Shown in pieces: positions 10,748 to 21,327 of a stretch of 64,000 nt of DNA. The notes under the pieces are model-generated. The model made no database searches, was not told where the DNA came from, and saw only the letters and a program-made list of their open reading frames with translations. The DNA lies in NCBI RefSeq assembly GCF_004664715.2, contig NC_051068.1:47674953-47738952 (forward strand), read 5' to 3'. Origin of the DNA: Peromyscus leucopus (lineage: Eukaryota; Chordata; Mammalia; Rodentia; Cricetidae). The position numbers and the translations under genes are program-made. Numbering within the stretch: position 1 is the first letter of the stretch; every line of letters starts with the position of its first letter.

Positions 10748-11717
10748 TTGCCTTGGCCAATACTGAGGAAAGAACATTTTATGAGTCCTAGTTTCATGAG
10801 TGACAAGTACTAGTCCTCTGGAACCTTAGATCCTTTGGGTTTTCTTGTTTTAAGTTGTAAGCATACCACTGCAATATCTATAGAGTGGAAGAAAAGGGAG
10901 AGCACACTGTTCCCAGTCCAGGCTGACTGTGGTCAGAGTTAAAAACCAGCTCCGCCAAGTCTGGAGCAGCAGCAGCAGCAGCAGGCAGCAGGCAGGTGCG
11001 GCTTTCTCCCCCACCACACACCCCTAGCTTTGAAACAAACAAAAAACCAGAAACCTGTATGAGTATACTTTGTGGACCCTGTATTGACTATCTTTGATTG
11101 TTCAGAGACAATGCTTGCCTTGGATGTGCCATCCCAGGACGGTGTTTTGTAATAATCCTTTATTAACGTCTCCTCTGTCTATTGGCATCTATTTTAACTC
11201 TTATTTTTAGAAGGTAGATTTGAAGGTCAAAGCGGTATCTTTGTGACTGAATTCTAAAAGTGCTTAGCAGGAAGCCACCTACAGAAGGGTGCTGAATCAC
11301 TGTGAACTGGGAATGCATTCAAGTCCATCCATCCTTAACTGTTAACTAAAAGTGAGAGCAATCTTTCCAAGATGGCAAGGGAACTGGGTGAACTTGGCCC
11401 CCCAAACACAGCAGCAAAGGTGACAGCTGGGACTCCAAACTCTTCACGCTGTCGCTTTTCTCACATGGTGGACTTTGCTTTCTAATGTGTCAGCAATGCT
11501 CATCACTCACGTCATTCGCCCATGGATGTCCGTGTGGTCCTTACCCTGCGACGCTGCTGGTCGTTAACTGACTTTGAACAAGTAATTTGAGTTTCCTAAG
11601 CTCCAGGCTCCTTTCCTGTGACCAGAAGACCTGGGTACTGATTCAGCATGTAACTGAAGTCATGTAAGGTTATATGCCATAAAAGGCATATCAGGCGTGG
11701 AGAAGTTCCTTAGTATG
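9151..11717. other. Long unassigned stretch with small simple repeats
   Basis: No gene is recognised. It contains a moderately GC-rich segment at 9220-9480, a (TTTA)n run at 10709-10750 and a short CAG run at about 10967-10995. Confidence 0.45.
10709..10750 (+). repeat. (TTTA)n microsatellite
   Basis: About ten uninterrupted TTTA copies. Confidence 0.97.
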
Positions 11718-12092
11718 AGGATTGATCTTCAGTTGTCAACTTAATTTGATTTAGAATCACAATGGAAACATATCTGGGTTTGTCTACGAGGATGCTTCTA
11801 GAAAGGTTTAACAGAAGTTGAAAGGCCCGCCTTGATTCCTTGGACTAAGGTCTTGCATTGAATAAAGAGTAGAAAACAGACTGAGCACCAGCACTCACTC
11901 AGACTGAGCACCAGCACTCATCGCTCTCTGCTTCTTGGCTGTGGCTGCAGTCTGAGCAGCTGCCTCATGTTCCTGCCGTCGCCATGCCTTCTCCACCACC
12001 AAGTGCTGTCCCTCCAACAGTGAGCCCGGCAAGACCCTTCCTTCCCGCAGCTGCTCCTCCAAGTGTTCAATCACAGCAATAAGAAAAGGAAC
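11718..12092 (+). repeat. Family C rodent interspersed repeat
   Basis: 'gttgtcaacttaatttgatt', 'tctagaaaggtttaacagaa', 'gaataaagagtagaaaacag' and 'cacagcaataagaaaagga' occur in the order of a common rodent repeat that I cannot name. It contains an internal tandem duplication of about 20 bases at 11878-11919. The minus-strand open frame across it is a shadow. Confidence 0.6.
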
Positions 12093-12251
12093 CAGCAACT
12101 CGGCAATGTTAGCTTTATTCTACCATTCGAGATCAGCTTCATGTCAGATTAGTAGAGGTCATCTGAGGAGTGCAATATAAGTGTATTGTGAAGAAAGGGA
12201 AGGCAAGCCCAAACTGGGCATTTTTTTTTTTCCAATCAAAGTAAACTTAAC

Positions 12252-12257
12252 TTTATT
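12252..12257 (-). terminator. Sptssb: Distal polyadenylation signal AATAAA of Sptssb
   Basis: The plus strand reads TTTATT, so the minus strand reads AATAAA. The minus strand then continues into an A-rich run around 12221-12232. It is chosen as the distal signal because repeat-free UTR-like sequence ends here and family C repeat begins shortly beyond. The signal is seen; its use is inferred. Confidence 0.5.
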
Positions 12258-13548
12258 TTGCAAAAATCAACAAGCATATATTCATATCTGGTCTCTCTTC
12301 AAAATGTATTCTTTGTTTTATTTTTAAACAGTTGTGCAAGTTGATTTTGCATGCCAAATATCTTGCTTTTTAGTTCTCCTTGGAATATTTCCCCCCTAAA
12401 ACAAAGGTGCCAGTGTTGTCCAAAATCTGTTTGTTTTTTTCCTTCCAGAATTACTAACGGTAATATTTATGGGGGGAAAGAAAAACTGCAAGGTTCAGTC
12501 TTCAGCTTTCATGTTTGGCTCAGCACTATAATTAAAATCTTACATTTGCTTTGAAGATAAACATTTCGAGAGAAATTTAATAAATCTTGTTTCTGCTGCG
12601 CAAAGGAGCCACTATATCAAAGCGTTTAACTGGAGCTGTCGACTTCCTGCTGGTAGACTATTACTTCCAGCCTATTTATTAGCTTCTTCCTGTAGCCCAG
12701 GACATGCTGTTTTTCTTCCACTAGTGAAGGGACAGGAAAACAACCGTTTCTCTTCTCTTGCCTTCAGAGTCATTCAAGGCAGGGCATGGTCAAAAGTCAC
12801 AAGATTGGAATTTGCCTTGATTATATTTATTTTTGAAACTTAAATTGTTCTCTAGTACAATATTTACTTGTTTATTTAAGACCATAATTCATTTACAGCT
12901 AGGATAAAACAGACTTCAGAGGCATTTGAAACAATGCCTGAACCATATCTAGAAGAAAATAATTGTCTCTGACCTATTCTTTTGCATTTGAAGTAAAAGA
13001 ATTTTAGGTAAAGCAAAGAGAATGAAAATTTTAAAAAGAAGAAAAGAATTTTTGGTATTAGCTATTCACCAGAAAAAAAAATACTCTAAAGGTTTGTTTA
13101 TTTTATTCACATCTTTTAATAGATTGTAAACAAGAACAGGGTACTTTTGACAGTAGCCTATGAAGAATACTTTTTGTAACATATCCTTTAATATAGAATA
13201 ATATGAAGAGAGTATTTTAAATATGACTGTCGGGTTTCTTATAAGCCTATTTTCCAGAAGAGTTTTATTTGAAAGCATCCTGATTTCAAAAGAAATCTAA
13301 AGCCATGGAATTGAGTTTTGAGCGAATGTGGGATACAGGGTAAAGTCATGGCATTTCCTATCGTCAGAGACACACAATGCTGCCTGGACAAAAGCGACTG
13401 GAAGGGCACCTAGCTCAGACTCCAGGCAGGATGCCAGTGCATAGAAAGAGTGCTGGTCAGGTCAGAGGTGAAAGACGACACAGTCCCCAAGTCAACAAGT
13501 CGTAAGCAACATCAACACATCATGCCATTTCACAGGATTCCGATGAGG

Positions 13549-13779
13549 TCAGTTAGAAACTGAACTGTGATAGCCACATATTTTGGAGAAAAATTCCCAA
13601 GCCAGGCGGATGTGGATGGGGATGAAGACATAGGCAGTGTACACTACCATAGCAACAATGGTCAGTAAGATGGTATTGAACATAGACTGTTCCCAGGGCT
13701 CCAGGACGGCACAGCAGCTGATGATTTGGTATTGATAGTAGAGCCAAGCAAAATACTCCTTCACACTCTTGAAATCCAT
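13549..13779 (-). CDS. Sptssb: Serine palmitoyltransferase small subunit B (ssSPTb), complete CDS in one exon
   Basis: The frame encodes 76 residues from ATG (13777-13779, in a strong ACC-ATG-G context) to TGA (13549-13551). It matches SPTSSB from memory almost end to end: [12 protein letters not shown] at 7-18, [15 protein letters not shown] at 22-36, one hydrophobic membrane segment at about 34-53, and a C-terminal region with [15 protein letters not shown] at 56-70. The protein is a small ER-membrane subunit that binds the SPTLC1/SPTLC2 or SPTLC1/SPTLC3 core. It raises the activity of serine palmitoyltransferase, the first step of sphingolipid synthesis (serine + acyl-CoA to 3-ketosphinganine). 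Residue 25 is Val; Val at this position, in place of Met in ssSPTa, is reported to favour longer acyl-CoA and C20 bases. His56, the residue altered in the mouse Stellar mutant as I recall, is intact. Length equals the family length and no lesion is seen. A longer in-frame upstream extension to 13948 is intron read-through. Confidence 0.97.
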   Translation of the reverse strand: MDFKSVKEYFAWLYYQYQIISCCAVLEPWEQSMFNTILLTIVAMVVYTAYVFIPIHIRLAWEFFSKICGYHSSVSN

Positions 13780-13808
13780 GGTCCTTCTTCAAGCTGTGGA
13801 CAGTCTTC

Positions 13809-13825
13809 CTGTTAAGGGAAATAAC
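13809..13825 (-). other. Sptssb: Splice acceptor before the Sptssb coding exon
   Basis: The minus strand reads 'gttatttcccttaacag' and then the exon 'gaagactg'. The pyrimidine tract is short, but the AG is well placed 29 bases before the ATG. The upstream 5'UTR must come from at least one other exon. Confidence 0.75.
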
Positions 13826-14599
13826 ATCACCAAAGAAAATTAAAATAAGAAACAGAGCACACAATCTTCTGGGAATACACAGCAAATGCATACTGTTAAT
13901 ATTCCCATAACCTGAAATTTTGGTTATTTTCAGGCAAAGGGTGTCCATGTCACTAGTCCTAATATAAACCTTAGGTGTTGTCCTGTAGTAGGTTTCCTGG
14001 GGCTTTAAAAGTATTTTATATACAGATCCTCTTCAGCTTATAATGGAGATACATCCCCAAAAGCACAGTATAAGTTTAAATATTCTAGAGAAAACAAAAA
14101 CAAACCACACTTAGCCTATTGAACATCAGGGCTTAGCCATGCAGTGCATGGTATAGAGTACCATTTATTTGCCTTTGTGATTCCCAAGGCTGACTGGAAG
14201 CTGTGGCTCATTGCTGTTGCGCAGCATCACCAGATTATTGCATGATATAGTAAATGCCAGGAAAGGATCAAAATTCAAAATACGAAGTATGGTGTTTTCT
14301 ACTGGTCATGTACCACAATTAACACTGAAATACCACATTGGGACTTCAGTCAGTTGGAGACTGTAGATACATTACTGCATGTTTTAATGGTAGGGTAGAG
14401 AGCCTCAGAAGCCCTCAAATGGACTGATCTAGATATCTCTGTATCTTCATTCCCTACCAATCCTGTTCTATACAGTTTTGATGTAATATATCCAGACTTT
14501 GATCACAAATATATGTTGAGTCTCATGAGACCTTCAAGTGAATCACTAGGGATGTGGGTAGTTTGGGGGAACATCCAAGACAAATGAGAGGCCCAGACC
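13826..14599. other. Intron sequence of Sptssb, unassigned
   Basis: Unique-looking AT-rich sequence next to the coding exon. No repeat is recognised with confidence. Confidence 0.45.
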
Positions 14600-14808
14600 A
14601 GCCTCTTAGCCTTTCCATTCTTTCCACCATGTAAGGAAATGGTCTTCAAGGCATGTACCATTTTGGATGTGGAGATAGACTCTCAAAAGCTACCAATCTG
14701 ATAGCACCTTCATCTTGGATTTCTCAACAACAGAACTGTGCAAAAAAATTATTATTTATGTTAGCTAGTCTTCAGTACTTTGTTATAACAATCCAAATGA
14801 ACCAAGGA
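14600..14808 (+). mobile_element. Old MaLR-type LTR 3' half (MLT1/MST-like)
   Basis: 'caccttcatcttggatttct', 'caacagaactgtgc', 'agtactttgttataacaatc' and 'gaaccaaggaatac' occur in the order of the 3' end of a mammalian MaLR LTR, heavily diverged. The start is uncertain. Confidence 0.45.
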
Positions 14809-14821
14809 ATACTCCTGCCAA

Positions 14822-15092
14822 AATCCAACATCCATTCATGATAAAAGTCCTGGCGAGACAAGGGATACATGGGATATATCTCAACATAATAAAGGCAAGC
14901 TACAGGTAGCCTGTAGTCAACATCACCCTAAATATTGTATTTCCAAGGTATTCCCACTAAAATCAAGAACAAAACAGAATGTCCATTCTTTCCCTTCCTG
15001 TTCAACATAGTACTTGAACTCTTAGCTAGAGCAATAAGTCAAGTGAAGGAGAATAAGAAGATATAGATAGGAAAGAAAGAGGTCAAAGTAGC
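14822..15092 (+). mobile_element. L1 ORF2 remnant, part 1
   Basis: 'catgataaaagtcctgg', 'caacataataaaggcaa' and 'ctagctagagcaataag' match the reverse transcriptase region of rodent L1 ORF2. It contains frameshifts and stops and is not coding. It continues after the LTR at 15479. Confidence 0.88.
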
Positions 15093-15478
15093 TGCTGTGG
15101 GATGGTCTGTATGTCAAATTACTCTGATTAGTCAATAAATAAAACACTGATTGGCCAGTGGCTAGGCAGGAAGTATAGGCAGGACTAACAGAGAGGAGAA
15201 AAGAAAGAACAGGAAGGCAGAAGGAGTCTGCCAGCCACCACCATGACAAGTAGCATGTGAAGATGCCGGTAAGCCATGAGCCATGTGGCAAGGTATAGAT
15301 TTATGGAAATGGATTAATTTAAGCTATAAGAACAGTTAGCAAGAAGCCTGCCACGGCCATACAGTTTGTAAGCAATATAAGTCTCTGTGTTTACTTGGTT
15401 GGGTCTGAGTGGCTGTGGGACTGGCAGTAGATAGAGATTTGTCCTGACTGTGGGCAAGGCAGGAAAACTCTAGCTACA
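15093..15478 (+). mobile_element. Solo LTR, ERVK-like, splitting the L1 remnant
   Basis: A 386-bp element begins TGCTGTGGGATGGTC and ends CTAGCTACA. It is flanked by the exact 6-bp duplication agtagc (15087-15092 and 15479-15484). It shares its first 15 or so bases and its internal plan with the LTR at 2104-2463, so it belongs to a related subfamily. No internal retroviral region is present. Confidence 0.9.
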
Positions 15479-16115
15479 AGTAGCTTTGTTTGCAGATGAT
15501 ATGATTGTATGCATAAAAGCTTTGTTTGCAGATGATATGATTGTATGCATAAAAGACCCTAATGCCACCAGAAAATGGCTACTGCTGATAAACATACTCA
15601 GCAAAGTGGCAGGAGAGAAAATGAACTCAAAGATCAGCATCCTCCACACAAATGACAAATACACCAAGAACTAAGGAAAACAGTATGAGTCACAGTAACC
15701 TCAACGATGACAACCTACAATTCACACTGTGTGTGTGTGAGAGAGAGAATAAATTTCACACGTATGTGAAAAACTTGTGCAATGAGAATCTTGAGACACT
15801 GAAAAAAGAAACTGAAGAAGATTTCCCATGCTCATAGTTTGGCAAGGCTAACACTGTGAAATGTTATCTGCCTTCCTACCAAAAGCAATTTACAGATTCA
15901 ATATTTTCCATATCAAAACTCTAGCACAGTTCTCTGTAGAAATTGAAAACAGTAATCATAAATTTCATACAGAAATACAAAAGACCTGGGATATACAAAA
16001 CAATCCTCCACAGTAACAATGAAATTGCTGGAGGCACCAACACCCTGGATTTCAAATTATACTACAGAGCTACAGTAATAAAAACAGCATGGTACTGACA
16101 TTAAAAGCACGAAAA
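15479..16115 (+). mobile_element. L1 ORF2 remnant, part 2, with duplicated FADD motif
   Basis: The reverse transcriptase region continues: FADDMIV, LINILSKVAGEKMNSK, and later sequence equivalent to the 'PKAIYRFN' and 'LYYRAT' stretches. A perfect 36-bp in-frame tandem duplication (15484-15519 and 15520-15555) doubles the 12 codons around FADD. The copy ends near 16115 where similarity to ORF2 stops. It is broken by stops and small deletions. Confidence 0.88.
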
Positions 16116-16883
16116 TAAAGTAAAAATGTAATTCTTCAAGAACTCATAAGCTATTAAAGAGAAAAAGAATCTCAGTTCCATTCAGGAGAGGAACCTACAT
16201 AATCAACTCACCTTGTTTTCAAGGCAGCCTATGCTATTTCTGTGGAGCTAGCTGGCTTGTGAGCTCCCAGGAGTCTCCTATCTGCATCCCCCATATTGCC
16301 ATAGAAGTGTTGAGATTTCAGACGCCATAATCGCATCTGACTCTACAGGTGGATTCCAGGGACCAAGCTGAGGTCTTCAGGCTTGTAGCGTAAGCCCTTT
16401 TATCCACTCACCCGTCCCTAACTGAACTTTTAGTACTGCTACACTGGAGATTAGGTTTGACATGGAGTTTAGAAGGGATGGAAGCTGGCAAACCACAGCA
16501 CAGTGACAATTTCAATGGGCAAGATTATCCTAGAAACCAAGATTTTCCAAGAATGGAAACAATGAAAGTGATGAGGACCAGTACTTGAGGTCTGGCCGTC
16601 CTGCTAAACAACGTAACTTTAAAACATCTTATTCATAACAAGCTACAGTTGCTTCCCTGTAATTACTTAGAGTGTGAGATAGGGTCAGGTAACTGGTGGA
16701 GGAGCCTGGGGTCTCTTTATTAGGTATCTAGTACCAGGTGGCACTGGACGAAGGTGACGTCTTTATGGCTAAGACGGACACATTTGTTCTCCTTAAGGAG
16801 TGTAGACTAGTTGGAAAGACAGATCTTAAACAGTTAGTAGAAATGAATACATGATGATCAACTATGTTACGTGCCTATGTTAT
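16116..16883. other. Intron sequence, including a possible minus-strand RSINE-type fragment
   Basis: From about 16195 to 16430, phrases such as 'gagctcccaggagtctccta' and 'gcgtaagcccttttatccac' suggest a diverged minus-oriented RSINE/B4. The rest is unassigned. Confidence 0.4.
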
Positions 16884-17066
16884 GTTCCCATTCTCAGCAC
16901 CCGTATCAAGCAACTCCCAACTACCTATAACTCTAACTTCAGGGCATTGGACACCTTCTTCTGGCCTCCACAGGTACCCTCATGCACATACATGAAAATA
17001 AGTAAATCTATAAAAGCACTTTTCACGGGTCCAAACTGGCGATTTAGAGGGCTTAGAAATGAGATG
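16884..17066 (+). repeat. Left arm of an inverted repeat: 5'-truncated B2/B3 with a shared extra tail
   Basis: 'cttcttctggcctccacagg' and 'aaaataagtaaatc' are B2/B3 3'-half sequence. The next 50 or so bases, including 'ggtccaaactggcga', are not B2, yet they occur in the opposite arm at 18244-18300. The two arms agree at most positions over about 180 bases. The tRNA-like 5' half is absent here but present in the right arm. Confidence 0.8.
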
Positions 17067-17390
17067 TTACGAGCCCTGTATTCCTAAGGGAAAGTTGAGT
17101 GTTCAAGGAGGTTTTGTAAACTTTATCCAGTCTGAACACAGTCTAAGGAAAAGATAAAATAAGAGGGATGATTAAATAGATTGAAAGGGAAATGGAGAAG
17201 GAGAATGGGGAGGTATGGGAGAGGACAAGTGGAAAGGCGAGAGGTGGGAGGGAGCTTGGGAGGAGGTCAAGGGTCCAGCAAAGGGAATGGTGTAAAACCA
17301 AAGCAGCTAGAGCTATGCCTTATGCCAGCAGGAGGCCAGGAGTGGGAGAATAGAGTTGAATATGCTAATGCATTCAGTCTTTCTCTCCTT
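17067..17390. other. Intron sequence, purine-rich
   Basis: A GGA/GAA-rich stretch occupies about 17180-17290. No gene is seen. Confidence 0.45.
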
Positions 17391-17394
17391 CTTT

Positions 17395-17444
<50 letters not shown>

Positions 17445-17495
17445 TTCCTTCCTTCCTTCCTTCCTTCCTTCCTTCCTTCCTTCCTTCCTTCCTTC

Positions 17496-17532
<37 letters not shown>
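17391..17532 (+). repeat. Compound (TTTC)n-(TTCC)n-(TTTC)n array
   Basis: About 11 TTTC copies, then about 14 TTCC (17441-17496), then about 9 TTTC. This is a nearly pure polypyrimidine tract with mirror-like symmetry. The same design recurs at 25137-25314. Long open frames on either strand here are repeat artefacts. Confidence 0.97.
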
Positions 17533-17620
17533 TTTTTTTTTTAGATGAGGTTTCTCTATGCAGCCTCTGCCTCTCAAGTGCTGGGATTAAAGACATGCAC
17601 TACCATCACCCAGCACTAAT
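17533..17620 (-). mobile_element. Truncated B1 SINE
   Basis: 'gaggtttctctatgcagcct' then 'caagtgctgggattaaagac' shows a minus B1 with an internal deletion. Its T-rich end joins the TTTC array, which probably arose from the SINE tail. Confidence 0.8.
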
Positions 17621-18243
17621 TATTTTTCTTTAACCTATGATTCCGAGGGTCCGAGAGGTTATTGACTGGAGGGGGGTTGTAGTGTTAGGGAGGAGGGACT
17701 AAACTCATAGGGTACAGTACCAGGGTGAAATGGATTTGCACACCACTCATTTGGGGAGCTCTATTCTTCTGCTCTTCCCATGGGTATTGCTTGTTCAGAA
17801 TCAACCATGTATTGAAGATTTATAAAAATTTGCAATATTCTTTTCAGTTTTATTAATGAGATAATATTGCATTGAAGAATATCATTGACTTTTCTTCTCA
17901 CTATTGTGTTTATTTTTAATGCACTAATTAATCTCTTGGCTGATGTTTTCTACTTTAAAATTAACTTCTTGCTTGGGCAGCCCTAGCAGACAAGTATGGC
18001 AGTCTATTGAGAAACCCAGAGGCACCCAGCTAAGCTGTGGAAACTGTGGAAGAATAGGTATCCATTATTCAAATCTGCTGAAAGTCACCCACTAGTCAAA
18101 GAAATAGCAGATAAAAAGCCTAGGAGCATATGTTACATCAAAGACAGGCATTTTGGCCACAAATGCCACAATGCTTTGGGAGTGGACATTTTCAATACAC
18201 TCGCATACTAAGAACAAAAACGTTAAGATGTGTCGACTGCTTC
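17621..18243. other. Intron sequence, unassigned
   Basis: AT-rich with no recognisable element. Confidence 0.45.
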
Positions 18244-18486
18244 CACATCTCACTTCTCAGCCCTCAAAATCGCCAGTTTGGACCTGTGAAAAATGCTTTT
18301 ACAAATTTACTTATTTTTGTGTATGTACATGAGGGTATCTGTGGAGGCCAGAAGAAGGTGTCCAACACCCTGAAGTTAGACTCATAGGTAGTTGTGAGTT
18401 GCTTGATATGGGAGCTGAGAATAGAAACTGGGTCCTCCTCAAGAGCAGCAAATGCTCTTAACCACCGAGTCGTCTCTCCAGCCCCG
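18244..18486 (-). repeat. Right arm of the inverted repeat: full B2/B3 with the extra tail
   Basis: Read on the minus strand, 'ggggctggagagacgactcg' opens a complete B2/B3 element with its tRNA-like half. It ends near 18305 and then continues into the 50-base tail shared with 17020-17066. About 1.18 kb separates the arms. Confidence 0.85.
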
Positions 18487-19149
18487 GGCAAATGTGTTTT
18501 TATTATCTCTTTTTCATCTCATGAGGTCTAACAGTTAGCTCACAGAAGGCATTGATTTTCCTATTTGATTCTTCTTTTCGTTTATTGATGAGAAGAAAAT
18601 TTTAAGATTGTTTGTTCCCCATTTCCTATTATGAGAAGGTGAGAAGAGAGAGCTGGTTATTATTGGAAAGCCATCTGCTACAATCTATTGTAGAATATGC
18701 ACTACTTTTAGGTTCTAGATTTACTTAGGTAATTTATTTCTCCTTTCTTTCGAGTCCATTTTGTATCTCCTATTAGACAATATGTACAATTAGAAAAAAA
18801 AAAACCACTGTAGACAAAGTAATGAGTCATAGGGGTGGGAGAGTTCATTAATTCATTGAACAAATTTATTGTGAGTACAATTATGTAGCTGCTGAATAGC
18901 AATGGCCTCAGAAGGACACACCCTCCCAACGGGCATTGCAAGCCTGAAGGAGAAGCTCTTTTGGACAATGTAGCAGTCATGCAGTTCATGAGGGACTGGG
19001 AAGGAACACTAGGTGGAGGCTGGAGCCGTGTGGAAAAAGTACCAAGAAGGATTCTGGAACAGATACTGAACTTTGGAAAAACCATGACAAAAATACAGTG
19101 AAATTAGTTATCTGTAGTCACCTAGAGATAGATGATAGCCTCCCCCTCC

Positions 19150-19151
<2 letters not shown>
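18487..19151. other. Intron sequence, unassigned
   Basis: No gene or repeat recognised. Confidence 0.45.

Positions 19152-19199
<48 letters not shown>
19152..19199 (+). repeat. (GT)n microsatellite
   Basis: About 24 uninterrupted GT copies. Confidence 0.97.
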
Positions 19200-19203
<4 letters not shown>

Positions 19204-19480
19204 GTGATGGCCAGAGGCTGATGCTGGGTAGCTTTTTCAAGTTACTCTCCATGTTATTTTTTGAGGCAGGATCTCTCACCAAATCTGAAGCTCATTGATT
19301 TGGCTAGGGTGGCTGGCCAGTGAGCGCCAGGGATCTGCTTGCCTCTGCTTGCTCAGCATGGGGGTTGTAGGTGTGTGTTTCCATGCCTAGCTCCCACATG
19401 GAGACAAGGGATCTGAACTCCAGTCCTTATGCTTTTGTGGCGTGTATTTGACTGACTGTGCCATCTCCCAAGCCTCTCTG
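19200..19480 (-). mobile_element. RSINE/B4-type SINE
   Basis: 'ttgaggcaggatctctcacc', 'ttggctagggtggctggcca' and 'gactgactgtgccatctccc' mark a minus composite B1/B2-like SINE. The GT array abuts its 3' end, as is common for this family. Confidence 0.75.
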
Positions 19481-19845
19481 GGAAATGTCTTAAATCCTTA
19501 AATGTTTACAATAAAATACAAAATTAATATAGTCACTTCTTTAAATTCCGAATGCCATATTCTAGAGATGATGAATAAAGGACTTGGAATGTTCACTTTA
19601 TTCAAGCCTTCTATGAGTCTCCTTGTTTCTAGTTATATACTTTTAAAATGATGATTGCTCATAAGTGGGAAAAGGGAGAGTTCTTTGTTTTTATTTTTAA
19701 AAAATGTTTCCCCTAAGCTTGACTTTTGAAATCCACTTATATCTATAGGCTGTGTATTGCCAAGTGGACCTATATGGCCGGACTGTGGCCTGTCTTCTAG
19801 GGTACCCAGAGGCCACTCTACCGCTGTGCGATGCTGCCTGCTACA
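19481..19845. other. Intron sequence, unassigned
   Basis: AT-rich sequence without recognised elements. Confidence 0.4.
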
Positions 19846-20010
19846 AACTGGATGTTAGGACAGTGTCAGGAGGTTAAGAGCTCTACGAGGTGACTAGGTC
19901 ATGAAGTCATAGCCCAGGGAATGGTGCCCTTATAAGAGAGACCCCAGAGACTCAGCCTTGGACTACCCAGCCTTGAGACCTGAGAGGAAGGAAAACCCCA
20001 GTCCACAGTA
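19846..20010 (+). mobile_element. MaLR-type LTR fragment
   Basis: 'aggtgactaggtcatgaagt', 'aatggtgcccttataagaga' and 'gaccccagagactcagcc' match the middle of MST/MLT1 LTRs. Confidence 0.6.
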
Positions 20011-21276
20011 GTATTACGGTAGCCTGAGCCAAGACATGTTCTCAAGTGGAGGGAAGGACAGAGCTTCTTTAAAACCCTGCATGTCTATGATTATGCTCCT
20101 CAAGAGGCCTTGGTGAAACATAAGGCAGCCGAGGTTCCCTGTAAGAAGGGAGCTTGGGATGAAGGTCAGGATTGCTACCTGAAGAAATGGAAGCTCACAG
20201 GAAAAGCGTTCTCTGAGCCACTATTTTAAACACATGATAAAGTCTCCCTTGTGAGGACCACAATAGTAGCATATGCTAACATACCTACTGTCCTGAAAGG
20301 ACAAGGGGGCCCTGTGAGGTTACCTGGCCTCAGCACCACTCCATTTTCCTGACCCCATTCACCCCCTAACATAAGAAATTTCCCTGGCAGTCTGTAGTTC
20401 AGATTCTTGCCTAGCAACTGTAGGTTTCAATGTACTTTTCTTACAAGTCTTGCTGGGAATTGGTAAAATCTAAGGTTCTTATTTGTAATGTGCTCCTTGG
20501 AATGGTTGAAAACCCCAACACGGTGCTTTGCCAGGTTAAGGAGGTTTATTTGGGAACCAGGGGGAAACACTACATCCTAACCTGAATCCAGTGAATGAAA
20601 AGGGTCACCAGGACAGTGGCTTAGATGTCTCCAGGAGGCTATTGCATAATTGAATGGAGAGTGAGTTGTCATTTTCTATTTCTCAACGCCATGGCTTTTC
20701 AGCCAACAGGTGAAGATTGCACACTAGATTTATGGGCAGTGGGAAAGGAATAAAAGTTTCTTCTCCCAGACTAAGGGAGAAGATCGACACTTGTGACCCA
20801 CATCAGTCAAGGATGGGACTTCATTGTGGCTTAAGTAGATAACCAAGTGAGTAAGTGAATACGTGTGGCAATTATAAAAATGCATGTCCTAACGTGAGCC
20901 TGTGCGTTTGAGTCAGGAAGAGGATACTGTGAGAAGAGCAGCAAGGAGTGGCTGGGCTTGCTGAGGATTGGTATCGTTGTTTTTAATTCTACAGAATAGG
21001 AGTGGTAGGGAGTTAGGCAATGGCAACCCAAGATAATTCCCAGGTGATTTGGGATTGCGACGTTTGTGAAACGGAACAGCGACATGAACAGCAAAAGGCC
21101 CCTCTTAATAAGGAATTTCCTATTCTAAAACTTAGCTGCTCTCTTGGTTAAGAGCCAATGTTTTGAACTCCATTTCCTCTTTGAACCTCAGAATCAAGGA
21201 CTGAAAGGTCAAATGGGCTCCAGTTGATTCTGACTAGCTCCTTCCTGACTCATTTTGGAAATCTATAGCAGTCGTT

Positions 21277-21280
<4 letters not shown>
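20011..21280. other. Long intron stretch, unassigned
   Basis: No gene, SINE or long simple repeat is recognised in about 1.3 kb. Confidence 0.4.

Positions 21281-21326
<46 letters not shown>
21281..21326 (+). repeat. (GT)n microsatellite
   Basis: About 23 GT copies. Confidence 0.97.

Positions 21327-21327
<1 letters not shown>

Larger units (their letters stand above)
12235..13808 (-). other. Sptssb: Sptssb terminal exon (29-base 5'UTR part, CDS, long 3'UTR)
   Basis: On the minus strand a pyrimidine-rich acceptor ending AG (13809-13810, minus reading 'cccttaacag') precedes 29 bases of 5'UTR. These are followed by the whole 76-codon CDS and about 1.3 kb of 3'UTR. The 3'UTR (13548 down to about 12235) is AU-rich, carries several ATTTA pentamers and holds no recognisable interspersed repeat. 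That absence is notable in this repeat-dense window and fits a conserved transcribed tail. The distal end is set by the AATAAA at 12252-12257; several other AATAAA hexamers (for example near 12318, 12674 and 13265) could give shorter forms. The exact cleavage site is an inference. Confidence 0.8.

Noticed and set aside
13780..13948. N-terminal extension of the Sptssb frame to an upstream ATG (131 codons)
   Set aside because: It reads through the splice acceptor into intron. The 76-residue start has a strong context and equals the known family length.
17181..17633. Open frames of 60-150 codons on both strands rich in FFLS/ERKK or PSFL
   Set aside because: Translations of the TTTC/TTCC array; the same holds at 25028-25373.
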